Source: Bacteroidales bacterium (GTDB lineage Bacteria; Bacteroidota; Bacteroidia; Bacteroidales; WRLA01). From it: a DNA stretch of 40,534 bases. Each line of letters opens with the position of its first letter. The first letter of the stretch is position 1. The stretch is taken from the NCBI GenBank assembly GCA_009777825.1, contig WRLA01000022.1, positions 1 to 40,534 on the forward strand, in the 5' to 3' direction. The translations under genes and the position numbers were made by a program. The notes under the pieces were generated by a model, which made no database searches, had not been told where the DNA came from, and was given only the letters and a program-made list of their open reading frames with translations. Positions 1-6,690 of this stretch are shown here, one piece after another.

Positions 1-34
1 TTTACTCTCTGTTGGTCCAGTTTAAAAGAGTAAA
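1..34. repeat. short inverted repeat at left edge
   Basis: TTTACTCT at 1-8 is the exact reverse complement of AGAGTAAA at 27-34, giving an 8-bp stem with an 18-nt loop just ahead of the integrase fragment. It could be a terminator stem of an upstream gene or part of an attachment site. Nothing in the window decides between these. Confidence 0.35.
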
Positions 35-37
35 GAG

Positions 38-253
38 ATGAAGAATGATTTTTCAGAACCTGTTGTAAAGAATTTTGGAATGGATGTGTCCAAGAAGTGG
101 CACATCTATTATAGGGTGTTTAATCCTATGACCGGGTTGACGGAGACAATTCGTGATTACGCCGGTCTCCATTGTATTAAGGAACCTGAGCGACGTAATG
201 AAGTTGCAATGGAGAAATGCAAAGATGTTTTCGAGCGTTTGCGGTCCGGATGA
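38..253 (+). pseudogene. N-terminal fragment of a tyrosine-type integrase
   Basis: This 71-residue frame resembles the N-terminal arm-binding region of Bacteroidetes phage/ICE integrases. It has the pattern WHIYYRVFNPMTG at about residues 22-34, followed by a charged helix ending in FERLRSG, where family members usually continue with W-N-P and the core-binding domain. Here a stop follows directly, and the DNA beyond belongs to a lipoprotein gene on the other strand. No core or catalytic domain (R-K-HxxR-Y) is present. It is best read as a remnant of a lost mobile element. The match is by remembered pattern only, so the family call is moderate. Confidence 0.45.
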
Positions 254-499
254 GGATGTTGATTCTAAGCTTATCCGCACATCTTCGACTTGCTTTTCCG
301 TCAAATTACACTGTGTACTTGTTGATGTAACCGTGTCCATCCCTGTACATTTCATTGTTACGGTGAACTTCCAGCAATATGTAGTAACTCCATTACCACC
401 GCCATTACCACCGCCATTACCGCCATCATCATTGCTTTTATTGCAGGACGCAAACATAAAGGCAATCGCCATTAACATTAATAAACCTAACTTTTTCAT
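245..499 (-). pseudogene. small lipoprotein, 3' end lost at a junction
   Basis: On the minus strand from the ATG at 499 the product starts with a lipoprotein signal, MKKLGLLMLMAIAFMFASC, with Cys19 as lipidation site. A (GGN) linker follows, then a short domain with TQCNLTEKQVEDVR. The frame stays open to 53, but the part beyond about 245 is antisense to the integrase fragment. A second decayed copy at about 1258-1400 shows the expected ending (SSSG followed by VTCKTTATKKK), so this copy probably lost its true C-terminus at the junction near 250. It would be an outer-membrane or periplasmic lipoprotein of unknown function. Confidence 0.5.
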
Positions 500-532
500 T
501 GTAAAGGGAAAAATAAAATTTTTTTATTTTTT

Positions 533-562
533 TTGTTCGTATTAATATTAATACTACCTTTG
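533..562 (+). promoter_or_regulatory. Bacteroidetes-type promoter of hicAB
   Basis: A TACCTTTG -7 box at 555-562 lies 19 bp after TTG at 533-535, an excellent match to the Bacteroidetes sigma-ABfr consensus. It sits about 28 bp ahead of the hicA start. Confidence 0.75.
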
Positions 563-590
563 CAGCGAAATTATTAGAGGCTCTAATGAC

Positions 591-779
591 ATGAAATATT
601 CGGAAGTAGAAAGGAAATTGAAAAATGAAGGGTGTTATTACGCCGGCGAGATGAGCGGACATCCGATGTGGTACAGCCCTGTTACGGGTAAATATTTCAA
701 AATGAGTCATCATAAAAGTCAGGAAGTAAAAAGGGGAACAATAAAATCAATTAGCGAAGATTCGGGAATTAAACTTTAA
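591..779 (+). CDS. hicA: HicA-type mRNA interferase toxin
   Basis: This 62-residue protein has the double-stranded-RNA-binding-like fold pattern of HicA: MKYSEVERKLKNEG at the N-terminus, the His-containing strand GHPMWYSP around residue 23 (the usual catalytic His position), then MSHHKSQEVKRGTIKSI and SGI at the C-terminus. HicA toxins cleave mRNA and are held inactive by HicB, encoded directly downstream (23 bp gap). Length is typical for the family. The promoter just upstream drives toxin and antitoxin together. The gene sits between two decayed copies of a lipoprotein gene, in keeping with a mobile accessory locus. Confidence 0.85.
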   Translation: MKYSEVERKLKNEGCYYAGEMSGHPMWYSPVTGKYFKMSHHKSQEVKRGTIKSISEDSGIKL

Positions 780-802
780 CGTCATTAAAGAAAGGATTAA
801 AG

Positions 803-1216
803 ATGAACACAGTAAAAGCATTTGTAGAAAAAGGAAACGATGGTACATACAGCGTATATGTTGATTTGGAAGAAAAGAGGTTAAATTATGGAATACACGG
901 GAATGGAGACAGTGTAAAAGAAGCCATAGAAGACTTTCATTCGGCATATCGGGCGATGAAAGAATTTCATAAAGAGTTGGGCAAGAAATTTGTTGAAGCC
1001 GAGTTCAACATAGTTTATGACGTTGCTTCATTTCTCAATTATTATGCCGGCAAATTTTCATTAGCCGGCTTGGGAAGAATAACAGGAATCAATCAACGGC
1101 AATTAAGTCATTACGTCAACGGCTATACACGTCCTACGAAAAAAACGGTTGAAAAGATAGACGACGCGCTTCATCAACTTGCCGGAGAGTTGATTCAGGT
1201 GCGTTTGGCTGTTTAG
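803..1216 (+). CDS. hicB: HicB-type antitoxin with C-terminal HTH
   Basis: This 137-residue protein has the partial RNase-H-like HicB fold at the N-terminus (VKAFVEKGNDGTYSVYVD, then NYGIHGNGDSVKEAIEDF). A C-terminal helix-turn-helix follows at about residues 88-128 (LAGLGRITGINQRQLSHYVNG). HicB binds and blocks HicA, and through its DNA-binding domain usually represses the operon. The ATG at 803 follows an AAAGGA-like ribosome site and lies 23 bp after the hicA stop. Nothing appears broken, so the pair is probably functional. Confidence 0.85.
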   Translation: MNTVKAFVEKGNDGTYSVYVDLEEKRLNYGIHGNGDSVKEAIEDFHSAYRAMKEFHKELGKKFVEAEFNIVYDVASFLNYYAGKFSLAGLGRITGINQRQLSHYVNGYTRPTKKTVEKIDDALHQLAGELIQVRLAV

Positions 1217-1249
1217 AAGCATCCTCACCGAAACTTATAACTTACCGTA

Positions 1250-1400
1250 ACGCTACATTTTCTTCTTGGTGGCTGTTGTTTTGCAAGTAACCCCACTGGA
1301 AGATGTTGATTCCCATTCCAACCCTTTTCTTATCTTTTCCGCCTCTTTCTCGGTTAAATCACATTGCACGGTGGTTGTTGGGGATGATTTTCCCGTACAA
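1250..1400 (-). pseudogene. C-terminal remnant of a second lipoprotein copy
   Basis: The minus strand encodes CTGKSSPTTTVQCDLTEKE, then AEKIRKGLE, STSSSG and VTCKTTATKKK before a stop at about 1256-1258. This is clearly related to the lipoprotein at 245-499 (CTG..TQCNLTEKQVEDVR..LESTSSSG). No signal peptide or start is in frame; upstream the frame runs into an unrelated truncated gene. It therefore looks like the 3' piece of a paralogue left after a deletion or recombination. Confidence 0.5.
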
Positions 1401-1532
1401 TCGGTTGTACCATGACGCCTTACTGGTTATTCCGGTAACTTTCATGATGCTTTGTTTTACTTTTAAAAGGTCGTTCTTTTTAACCTGTCCGATTCCTTTT
1501 TGAAAAGAATTTTTGTTGCGTCTGCTTGCCAT
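1359..1532 (-). CDS. truncated small basic protein, possible DNA-binding
   Basis: A 57-residue frame from the ATG at 1532 reads MASRRNKNSFQKGIGQVKKN, then a segment with MKVTGITSKASWYNRLYGK, and stops after IIPNNHRAM. The KVTGIT-x-KASWYNRLYG part looks like a small helix-turn-helix segment of the kind found in Bacteroidetes phage and ICE regulators. Family members, as I remember them, continue for another 15-20 residues. Here the frame runs into the lipoprotein remnant at about 1400, so the C-terminus is probably replaced. It is divergent from the XRE gene at 1637. The function call is tentative. Confidence 0.35.
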   Translation of the reverse strand: MASRRNKNSFQKGIGQVKKNDLLKVKQSIMKVTGITSKASWYNRLYGKIIPNNHRAM

Positions 1533-1554
1533 TTATTTATGTCTAATTTTTTTG

Positions 1555-1562
1555 TACTTTTG
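1555..1562 (+). promoter_or_regulatory. -7 box upstream of XRE regulator
   Basis: TACTTTTG matches TANNTTTG, 74 bp ahead of the ATG at 1637. No clear TTG stands at the usual distance upstream, so the call is moderate. Confidence 0.45.
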
Positions 1563-1636
1563 TCTATTAAAATTTGGCTGCAAAGACACAACAAAAAATG
1601 ACTAACATATTATAAATCAATTAAATAATTTTGCAT

Positions 1637-1984
1637 ATGAAAGAAAAAATTTTGAAGAATGTAAGGATGTTTCGGGAACAGGCTAATTTAAGCCAAGAAC
1701 AGTTAGCGGATGAAATGAAAATCACGCAATCAAAATATGCGAGATTTGAGTGCGGTAAGTCAAAAACTGACTTAGAAGTGCTATTGTCATTTTGTAAAAC
1801 GCTTAATAAATCATTATTGGAAGTAATTACGTATCCGGAGATTTATGTTAACGTCTCGGATGTTTATAATTACAAGGAGGAAGATAGGGTTTCCGTGGCA
1901 ATAGAATTGAAAAAGGATAAACGGGAAGAGGTTTTGAAATTAATTTTTGGAGATAATAATCTTGAGGTTTTTAAAAATGAATAA
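1637..1984 (+). CDS. XRE-family helix-turn-helix regulator
   Basis: From the ATG at 1637 the protein has 115 residues. An N-terminal XRE/Cro HTH covers about residues 5-60 (NVRMFREQANLSQEQLADEM, ITQSKYARFECGKS, LEVLLSFCKTLNKSL). A charged C-terminal part carries an EEDRVSVAIELKKDKREEV helix that may dimerise or bind a partner. A TTG six bases upstream is in frame, but the ATG is the better start. The stop overlaps the start of the next gene by 8 bp, so the two are translationally coupled. The arrangement resembles regulator-plus-partner modules such as toxin-antitoxin pairs, but no toxin domain is recognised. Confidence 0.75.
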   Translation: MKEKILKNVRMFREQANLSQEQLADEMKITQSKYARFECGKSKTDLEVLLSFCKTLNKSLLEVITYPEIYVNVSDVYNYKEEDRVSVAIELKKDKREEVLKLIFGDNNLEVFKNE

Positions 1985-2297
1985 AGGTGTAATATTTACT
2001 AAGGAAGAAAGAAGATTTATTGTTCCTTTATTGGAACAACGAGTAAAGTTTTTTAAGTGCGACGAAAAGAATCCTGGCTCTGTACATGATGATGAAATTA
2101 TTTCCGAGTATGAAATTCTTTTAAAGAAAGTAAATACTTGTCGTAAATGTGTATATGAAAACACGGAGTATTCGAAAATTTATGATTGTATTCTTGACTT
2201 TCTGTATTTAAAAGATTTGGAATTGAGGGGTTATCGTTGTTTTGCTGATCAGATTATCGAAAAATATGAATGGAAAAATATTTGGCAAGGGTTGTAG
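1977..2297 (+). CDS. unknown protein coupled to the XRE regulator
   Basis: The likely start is the ATG at 1977, overlapping the end of the XRE gene, giving 106 residues starting MNKGVIFTKEERRFIVPLLE. The protein is mostly charged and helical, with a Cys pair in NTCRKCVYENTEYSKIYDCI and a hydrophobic helix near the end (DFLYLKDLELRGYRCFADQI). I do not recognise a family. Both genes are AT-rich compared with the core genes. The 8-bp overlap argues for a joint function, perhaps a regulator with its effector, but the sequence alone does not show this. Confidence 0.5.
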   Translation: MNKGVIFTKEERRFIVPLLEQRVKFFKCDEKNPGSVHDDEIISEYEILLKKVNTCRKCVYENTEYSKIYDCILDFLYLKDLELRGYRCFADQIIEKYEWKNIWQGL

Positions 2298-2392
2298 GCA
2301 ATAAATGCAGTCGCAAAAAGTAGTAAATAATAGTATATGGACCGGAATAGTGGTAAAAAGTGGCAAAAAATAAATGCTGTGCGTCAATGTGT

Positions 2393-2424
2393 TGCGGGGG
2401 CGGTGAGTTTCCTCTCACCCCGAC
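2393..2424. terminator. hairpin between convergent genes
   Basis: GGTGAG at 2402-2407 pairs with CTCACC at 2414-2419 around a 6-nt loop, in a GC-rich context. It lies between the plus-strand operon ending at 2297 and the end of the minus-strand AraC gene at 2437. There is no strong T run, so it may terminate weakly or in both directions. Confidence 0.4.
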
Positions 2425-2436
2425 AGCTAACATTAA

Positions 2437-3312
2437 TCATTTAAACAGTGCTATTGACAGTTTTTCACTCTCTTTTCTTACGCCGCCGGGGGTATCGTTG
2501 AAATATATGCGGCAGAAGTCGTTGAAGTGGGCGGGCGAGGAGAAGCCGAAGTCGAAAGCAATTTCCGAAAATGTCCTTTTGGTGCAATTGATCTCGTAGT
2601 AGATTTTTTTGGCTCTTTGTTGTTGCATCCATTGGTGGGGCGAATTTTTAAAAATCTTGTGAAACCGCTTTTCCAGCCCAGACATGCTATAATCGAGTAC
2701 GGACGCCAATTCTTTAATCGTTTTCACCTTGTCCATATTTTGGTAAACGCTGTTTATGAAGATAAAATCATCGTTGTAAACAGGTTTAAAGAAGTGGAAA
2801 ACGGCAATTTTGTCATAATAAACCCGTATCAGGTAGAGAAATTCTCGTATTTTCAACCCGTAAAAGTAGGAACATTTTATTCCGTCTTTCACGTAGTCTG
2901 CCAGCACATTACAGAAGTTTTTCAGGTGGCGATTATATTTTAACACGCTCACGCTGTCGTCCTTTTCCCGACTCTTCTCATATCTGTTCAACAACAATTT
3001 CAGCGGAAAGGATTCGCAGGCGGTGAGCGTTTCGAAATCTAATTTCATCACCAAGAGGGTTGTCTTCCTCAGGGCGGTGAAGGTAGCGGCGTTTTGGATG
3101 GGTATTAAGATGGACTCGCCGCTCTTCATCTTTTTATCCGATAGTGCACCACAAAAAACAGTTACGGAACCACTGTGAGTAAAAACTATCTGATTAGTAT
3201 TGGACAGGACTTCAAAAATTTTCCCTTCCGACAGCGCAACAAATTCTATTGGTGGCTCTTTTTCATTGTATTGAAAGCAAGTAATTTGCTCATTTGCATG
3301 ACATGGGTTCAT
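2437..3312 (-). CDS. AraC-family transcriptional regulator (paralogue 1)
   Basis: A 291-residue protein. The N-terminal half is a cupin-like sensory domain (about residues 20-105: HSGSVTVFCG, ILIPIQNAATFTAL) followed by a helical linker. The C-terminal AraC/XylS double HTH covers about residues 190-285, with IKELASVLDYSMSGLEKRFH, SPHQWMQQQRAKKIYYEI and the signature FSEIAFDFGFSSPAHFNDFC. It starts MNPCHANEQITCFQY; the second copy at 24568-25434 shares this Cys/His pattern and about half of all residues. It is divergent from gatE, with 219 bp between them. Targets are unknown. Confidence 0.85.
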   Translation of the reverse strand: MNPCHANEQITCFQYNEKEPPIEFVALSEGKIFEVLSNTNQIVFTHSGSVTVFCGALSDKKMKSGESILIPIQNAATFTALRKTTLLVMKLDFETLTACESFPLKLLLNRYEKSREKDDSVSVLKYNRHLKNFCNVLADYVKDGIKCSYFYGLKIREFLYLIRVYYDKIAVFHFFKPVYNDDFIFINSVYQNMDKVKTIKELASVLDYSMSGLEKRFHKIFKNSPHQWMQQQRAKKIYYEINCTKRTFSEIAFDFGFSSPAHFNDFCRIYFNDTPGGVRKESEKLSIALFK

Positions 3313-3499
3313 AGATTTTTCAGTATTAATTTAGTATATTTTGCTACTTGTAATTTATGCATTTTACTTTCTTATTAGTGTTACCTTTAATATGGTGCAA
3401 AGGAAATGATTAAAATTGAACTACGCTTTACGAAAATCCACTATAATATTCCCATTTTTAACATTGAAAAAAAAATCTTTTTCTACTTGATATTTTTCG

Positions 3500-3507
3500 T
3501 ACTTTTG
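3500..3507 (+). promoter_or_regulatory. -7 box of gatE promoter
   Basis: TACTTTTG lies 24 bp ahead of the gatE ATG. The -33 region is T-rich (CTTTTT) rather than a clean TTG. Confidence 0.6.
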
Positions 3508-3531
3508 CGCCTTAAATAAATTTCATATTCG

Positions 3532-5484
3532 ATGAAGAGAATAGACCCGCGAAAGAACTATGAAGATACCTGTAAGAGAATAGGTTACGTCAGTCGGAAA
3601 GAAGCAAAACAGGCTGATTACGACAGGATAGGTTTCATGTCAGGACTCGAAGTCCACCAACAATTATTGACCAAGAAGAAACTTTTCTGTCGCTGTCCGG
3701 CAGGATTTTTTCAAAAACCGGATGAGTACGATGCCGAATTAATACGGCACATGCGCCCCACGCTTTCCGAATTGGGCGAGTACGACGGCACGGCATTGAT
3801 GGAGTTTAAAACGAAAAAAAACATCATCTACCGCATCGCCAACAAAACCGCGTGTACCTACGATGTGGACGACACGCCGCCCTTCCCAATCAACCGCGAA
3901 GCGCTGGAGATAGCATTGGAAATATCGCTGCTCTCCAAGTTAAACATCGTCGGTGAGGTGCATATCACCAGAAAACAGTATTTGGACGGCTCCATCCCCA
4001 CCGGATTTCAACGCACCGCCATCCTCGGCGTGGAGGGCGAAATTCCGTTACGCCACAAGAAAATCCGGCTGATACAGTTGAGCATTGAGGAAGACTCCTG
4101 CCGCGAAGTCTCCGACATCGGGCATACGCGGATTTACCGCACCGACCGCCTCGGGATGCCGCTCATCGAAACGGTAACCTATCCCGACATGGTCAATCCC
4201 GACGAGGTGAAAGAGTGCTGCGACTACATTCGTTTCCTGAACCGAAGCACCGGAAAAGTCCGCACCGGCATAGGCGCCGGCAGAGAAGACGTCAACGTAA
4301 GTTGCAGAGGCGGACACCGCGTCGAGATAAAAGGCGTCTCACGCACCAAATGGATTCCGGAACTCACTCACGTAGAGGCGTTTAGACAATGGGCGCTGCT
4401 GAGCATACGTGAAGAGTTGCGAAACAGAATACAAAAAGAAGATTGGAAGATGGGCGTTTTGGAGTTGGATCCAAAGCAGTTTCAGTTTGATTATCAGCCC
4501 ATTCGGGAAGCGATGGCACGCAATGAAAAACTGTATGCGGTCAATCTCCCCTGTTTCGGCGGTTTGCTTTCGCATTTCACGCAACCCACGAAACCTTTTT
4601 ACGACGAATTTACCAACCGTCTGAAAGTCATCGCCTGCATCGAAAAACCCAACATGGCTACATCGGAAGATATTGACGAAATCGTCGGAGACGACATCTT
4701 CAATAAAATACAAAAACTGTTCAACGCCAAAGAGAACGACGCCCAGATTATCTTCTGGTCGCCCGCAGCCGACGTGAAAACCGCTTTGGAAACCATCGAG
4801 GAGCGTTGTCAGATGACTTTCGATGGCGTTCCGAACGAAACCAGAAAATCTTTTGAAGACGGAACGACCATCTTCGAACGAGTGTTGCCGGGCGCCGACC
4901 GCATGTATCCCGACACCGACTCGGCTCCCATCCCGTTGGAAACCGCCTACATTGATACTTTACGCCACAGAGTGCCGGACGAAGTCCACGACCGCTATAA
5001 CCAGTTGGTAGCGTGGGGTGTACCGACAACGGTCTTCCATTTTCTCTTTACCCACAACTACTATCCGGTCATCAAAAAGATAGCGGACGAACTCGGACTG
5101 AATCCGAAATACACAGCGCTCTTCTTCGGGCAAACCCTCAAAAAGATGCAAGGAAAATATAAACAACGTCATTTTGACCCTCAAAGGATATTCGAGATGT
5201 TCGCGTTCCTGAAACAGGAAAATATAGAGACGGCTATCGCCCCGAAGATGTTGGAAGAGATGTTCAAAAATCCGCAACAAGATTTTAAAGATATACTTAA
5301 AGCATTGAATTACAGGAAGTTTAGAAAAGAAGAGATTTTGAATCAACAGAAATCCATCCAGAAAGAATTTGTCCCGAAACGGAAAAACACCTCCGCTCAG
5401 GACAAGGTTAATCACGTCATGGGCGCGCTGCGATCGTGGAGCGTGGGGAATATAGCCCTTTCCGAACTTGCGAAAATAGAATAA
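3532..5484 (+). CDS. gatE: archaeal-type Glu-tRNA(Gln) amidotransferase subunit E
   Basis: A 650-residue GatB-like subunit of the E type. With GatD it converts misacylated Glu-tRNA(Gln) to Gln-tRNA(Gln). GLEVHQQL is at residues 38-45 and the metal-site-like CRCP at 53-56. The amidotransferase core follows (IYRTDRLGMPLIE, GAGREDVNVS). An inserted AspRS-like domain marks GatE and is absent from GatB: GVPNETRKSFEDGTT near 432 and LPGADRMYPDTD near 453. The C-terminal 150 residues are a YqeY-like helical tail. Length is close to archaeal GatE (about 620-630). GatDE is classically archaeal, so its presence here is unusual. The partner gatD lies 1.2 kb downstream on the same strand. Confidence 0.93.
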   Translation: MKRIDPRKNYEDTCKRIGYVSRKEAKQADYDRIGFMSGLEVHQQLLTKKKLFCRCPAGFFQKPDEYDAELIRHMRPTLSELGEYDGTALMEFKTKKNIIYRIANKTACTYDVDDTPPFPINREALEIALEISLLSKLNIVGEVHITRKQYLDGSIPTGFQRTAILGVEGEIPLRHKKIRLIQLSIEEDSCREVSDIGHTRIYRTDRLGMPLIETVTYPDMVNPDEVKECCDYIRFLNRSTGKVRTGIGAGREDVNVSCRGGHRVEIKGVSRTKWIPELTHVEAFRQWALLSIREELRNRIQKEDWKMGVLELDPKQFQFDYQPIREAMARNEKLYAVNLPCFGGLLSHFTQPTKPFYDEFTNRLKVIACIEKPNMATSEDIDEIVGDDIFNKIQKLFNAKENDAQIIFWSPAADVKTALETIEERCQMTFDGVPNETRKSFEDGTTIFERVLPGADRMYPDTDSAPIPLETAYIDTLRHRVPDEVHDRYNQLVAWGVPTTVFHFLFTHNYYPVIKKIADELGLNPKYTALFFGQTLKKMQGKYKQRHFDPQRIFEMFAFLKQENIETAIAPKMLEEMFKNPQQDFKDILKALNYRKFRKEEILNQQKSIQKEFVPKRKNTSAQDKVNHVMGALRSWSVGNIALSELAKIE

Positions 5485-5526
5485 TCATAAATAAATGAAC
5501 AATGAACAGAATAAAAATAAAGATTG

Positions 5527-5534
5527 TATCTTTG
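5527..5534 (+). promoter_or_regulatory. -7 box ahead of the DUF433 gene
   Basis: TATCTTTG lies 24 bp ahead of the ATG at 5558. It falls inside the longer reading frame that begins at 5495, so it supports the shorter DUF433 start. Confidence 0.5.
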
Positions 5535-5557
5535 CCTTTGGAATTAAAAATGTTACA

Positions 5558-5788
5558 ATGATGAAAAATATTGGAAAAGTGATTAACGTAGATACCGATA
5601 TTTTGGGCGGTACGCCTGTTTTTTGTGGGACACGGGTACCTGTAAAAAATCTTTTTGACTATTTGGAGACAGGCGAGACTGTGAATGATTTTTTACAGGA
5701 TTTTGACAGTGTTCAATCTTATCAAGCAATTCGTGTATTAGAAATGTCGAAAAAACTAATTGAAACTTCATCCTCCATCCTCGTATGA
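5558..5788 (+). CDS. DUF433 antitoxin-like protein
   Basis: From the ATG at 5558 the protein has 76 residues, the normal DUF433 length. The conserved core reads INVDTDILGGTPVFCGTRVP, then VKNLFDYLETGETVNDFLQDF, with a C-terminal helix. DUF433 proteins are winged-helix antitoxins or regulators usually paired with a DUF5615 PIN-like toxin. The frame extends upstream to 5495, but a promoter box at 5527-5534 and the family length favour 5558 (or 5561). Its stop overlaps the start of a toxin remnant by 4 bp (ATGA). Confidence 0.8.
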   Translation: MMKNIGKVINVDTDILGGTPVFCGTRVPVKNLFDYLETGETVNDFLQDFDSVQSYQAIRVLEMSKKLIETSSSILV

Positions 5789-5853
5789 AAATATTGCTTG
5801 ACGAATGTGTGAATAATGGAAGAATTGATACTTTTTGTTCCATCGTTTTTTAA
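5785..5853 (+). pseudogene. truncated DUF5615 (PIN-like) toxin
   Basis: The frame starts at the ATG overlapping the DUF433 stop and begins MKILLDECVNNGRID, the hallmark N-terminus of DUF5615 PIN-like nucleases, including the first acidic residue of the active site. It stops after 22 residues, where family members run to about 110-120. No continuation is visible in other frames before the next gene. The toxin is inactivated and the antitoxin left orphaned. Confidence 0.6.
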
Positions 5854-5918
5854 ACAGATACATCATTTTGAAAAGAATAAAGCATATATAATAGAAAATA
5901 ACAATAAATAAAAATAAA

Positions 5919-6656
5919 ATGAACGTTTTCAAAAAAACAATTTTACTCTTTCTTTGCTCTTTGGTAGCAACGCCATGGCTCATGGCTCAAGAAAAGAAAC
6001 CGATAAAACATTTTTACGCGGTAGAGGCTAATTTGGGGATAAGTATGAGGAAGGAGGCATCTTGGGAAGGTCAACCTGATTATTCTTTCAGTGATGATGC
6101 AAAATTATCCTATAAAGCATTAGTATATGGATGTAATTTTATGGGAGGTGTTGAATTAAAACATTATTTTAAGGTGGGATTAGGGATAGGTTATTCATAT
6201 TATAAACAGGAAGATAATCGGTTTTTTTACCGTATTTATGATCAATATGTTTATTATTTAACTCCTGAATCTGTGACTACACACAGAATTCCCTTATATT
6301 TATACCTTCGAAGTGATTTTTTAGACCAAAAAAAATCTCCATTTATAGATTTTAAAATAGGAAATAATTTCCTTATTACAAAAGAAATAATAAATTTTTC
6401 AAATTGGGTGATAAAAGGGGACAATTATGGGAAGGTCAAGTTGAAAAACGGATTATTTGTGGCTGCAAACGTAGGTGTTGCTTTTAAAGGAGATAATAGA
6501 AATGCAATAAATATATCTGTCGGGTATCAATCCGTTTCAAAAAATTACGACTTCTGGAATTATGCCCATGGAATTGATAGTGACAAAGAATACATCAAAA
6601 CCGGCTACACCGTCATTGACCACCAATTTTTATTTAATTTAGGAATATCATTTTAA
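5919..6656 (+). CDS. outer-membrane beta-barrel protein
   Basis: A 245-residue protein with a signal peptide of about 23 residues ending in AWLMAQ-like sequence (PWLMAQ|EKK). Alternating aromatic and polar strands follow, typical of a small outer-membrane barrel (GVELKHYFKVGLGIGYSYY, IPLYLYLRSDFL, LFVAANVGVAF, INISVGYQSV), ending in F at LFNLGISF, the usual C-terminal barrel strand. It resembles Bacteroidetes porin-family proteins of unknown cargo. It sits between gatE and gatD, 34 bp upstream of gatD, and is AT-rich compared with both, suggesting it was inserted into a former gatE-gatD pair. Confidence 0.7.
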   Translation: MNVFKKTILLFLCSLVATPWLMAQEKKPIKHFYAVEANLGISMRKEASWEGQPDYSFSDDAKLSYKALVYGCNFMGGVELKHYFKVGLGIGYSYYKQEDNRFFYRIYDQYVYYLTPESVTTHRIPLYLYLRSDFLDQKKSPFIDFKIGNNFLITKEIINFSNWVIKGDNYGKVKLKNGLFVAANVGVAFKGDNRNAINISVGYQSVSKNYDFWNYAHGIDSDKEYIKTGYTVIDHQFLFNLGISF

Positions 6657-6690
6657 CATATTGAATAACAACATAATATAACACAAATAT

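Noticed and set aside
1303..1503. Plus-strand 66-codon hydrophobic frame
   Set aside because: It is antisense to the lipoprotein remnant and the 57-residue frame, both of which show family-like sequence.
2360..2599. Plus-strand frame of 79 codons with a Cys-rich start (KCCASMCC)
   Set aside because: Its second half is antisense to the well-supported AraC gene and the first half holds the 2393-2424 hairpin; no family resemblance.
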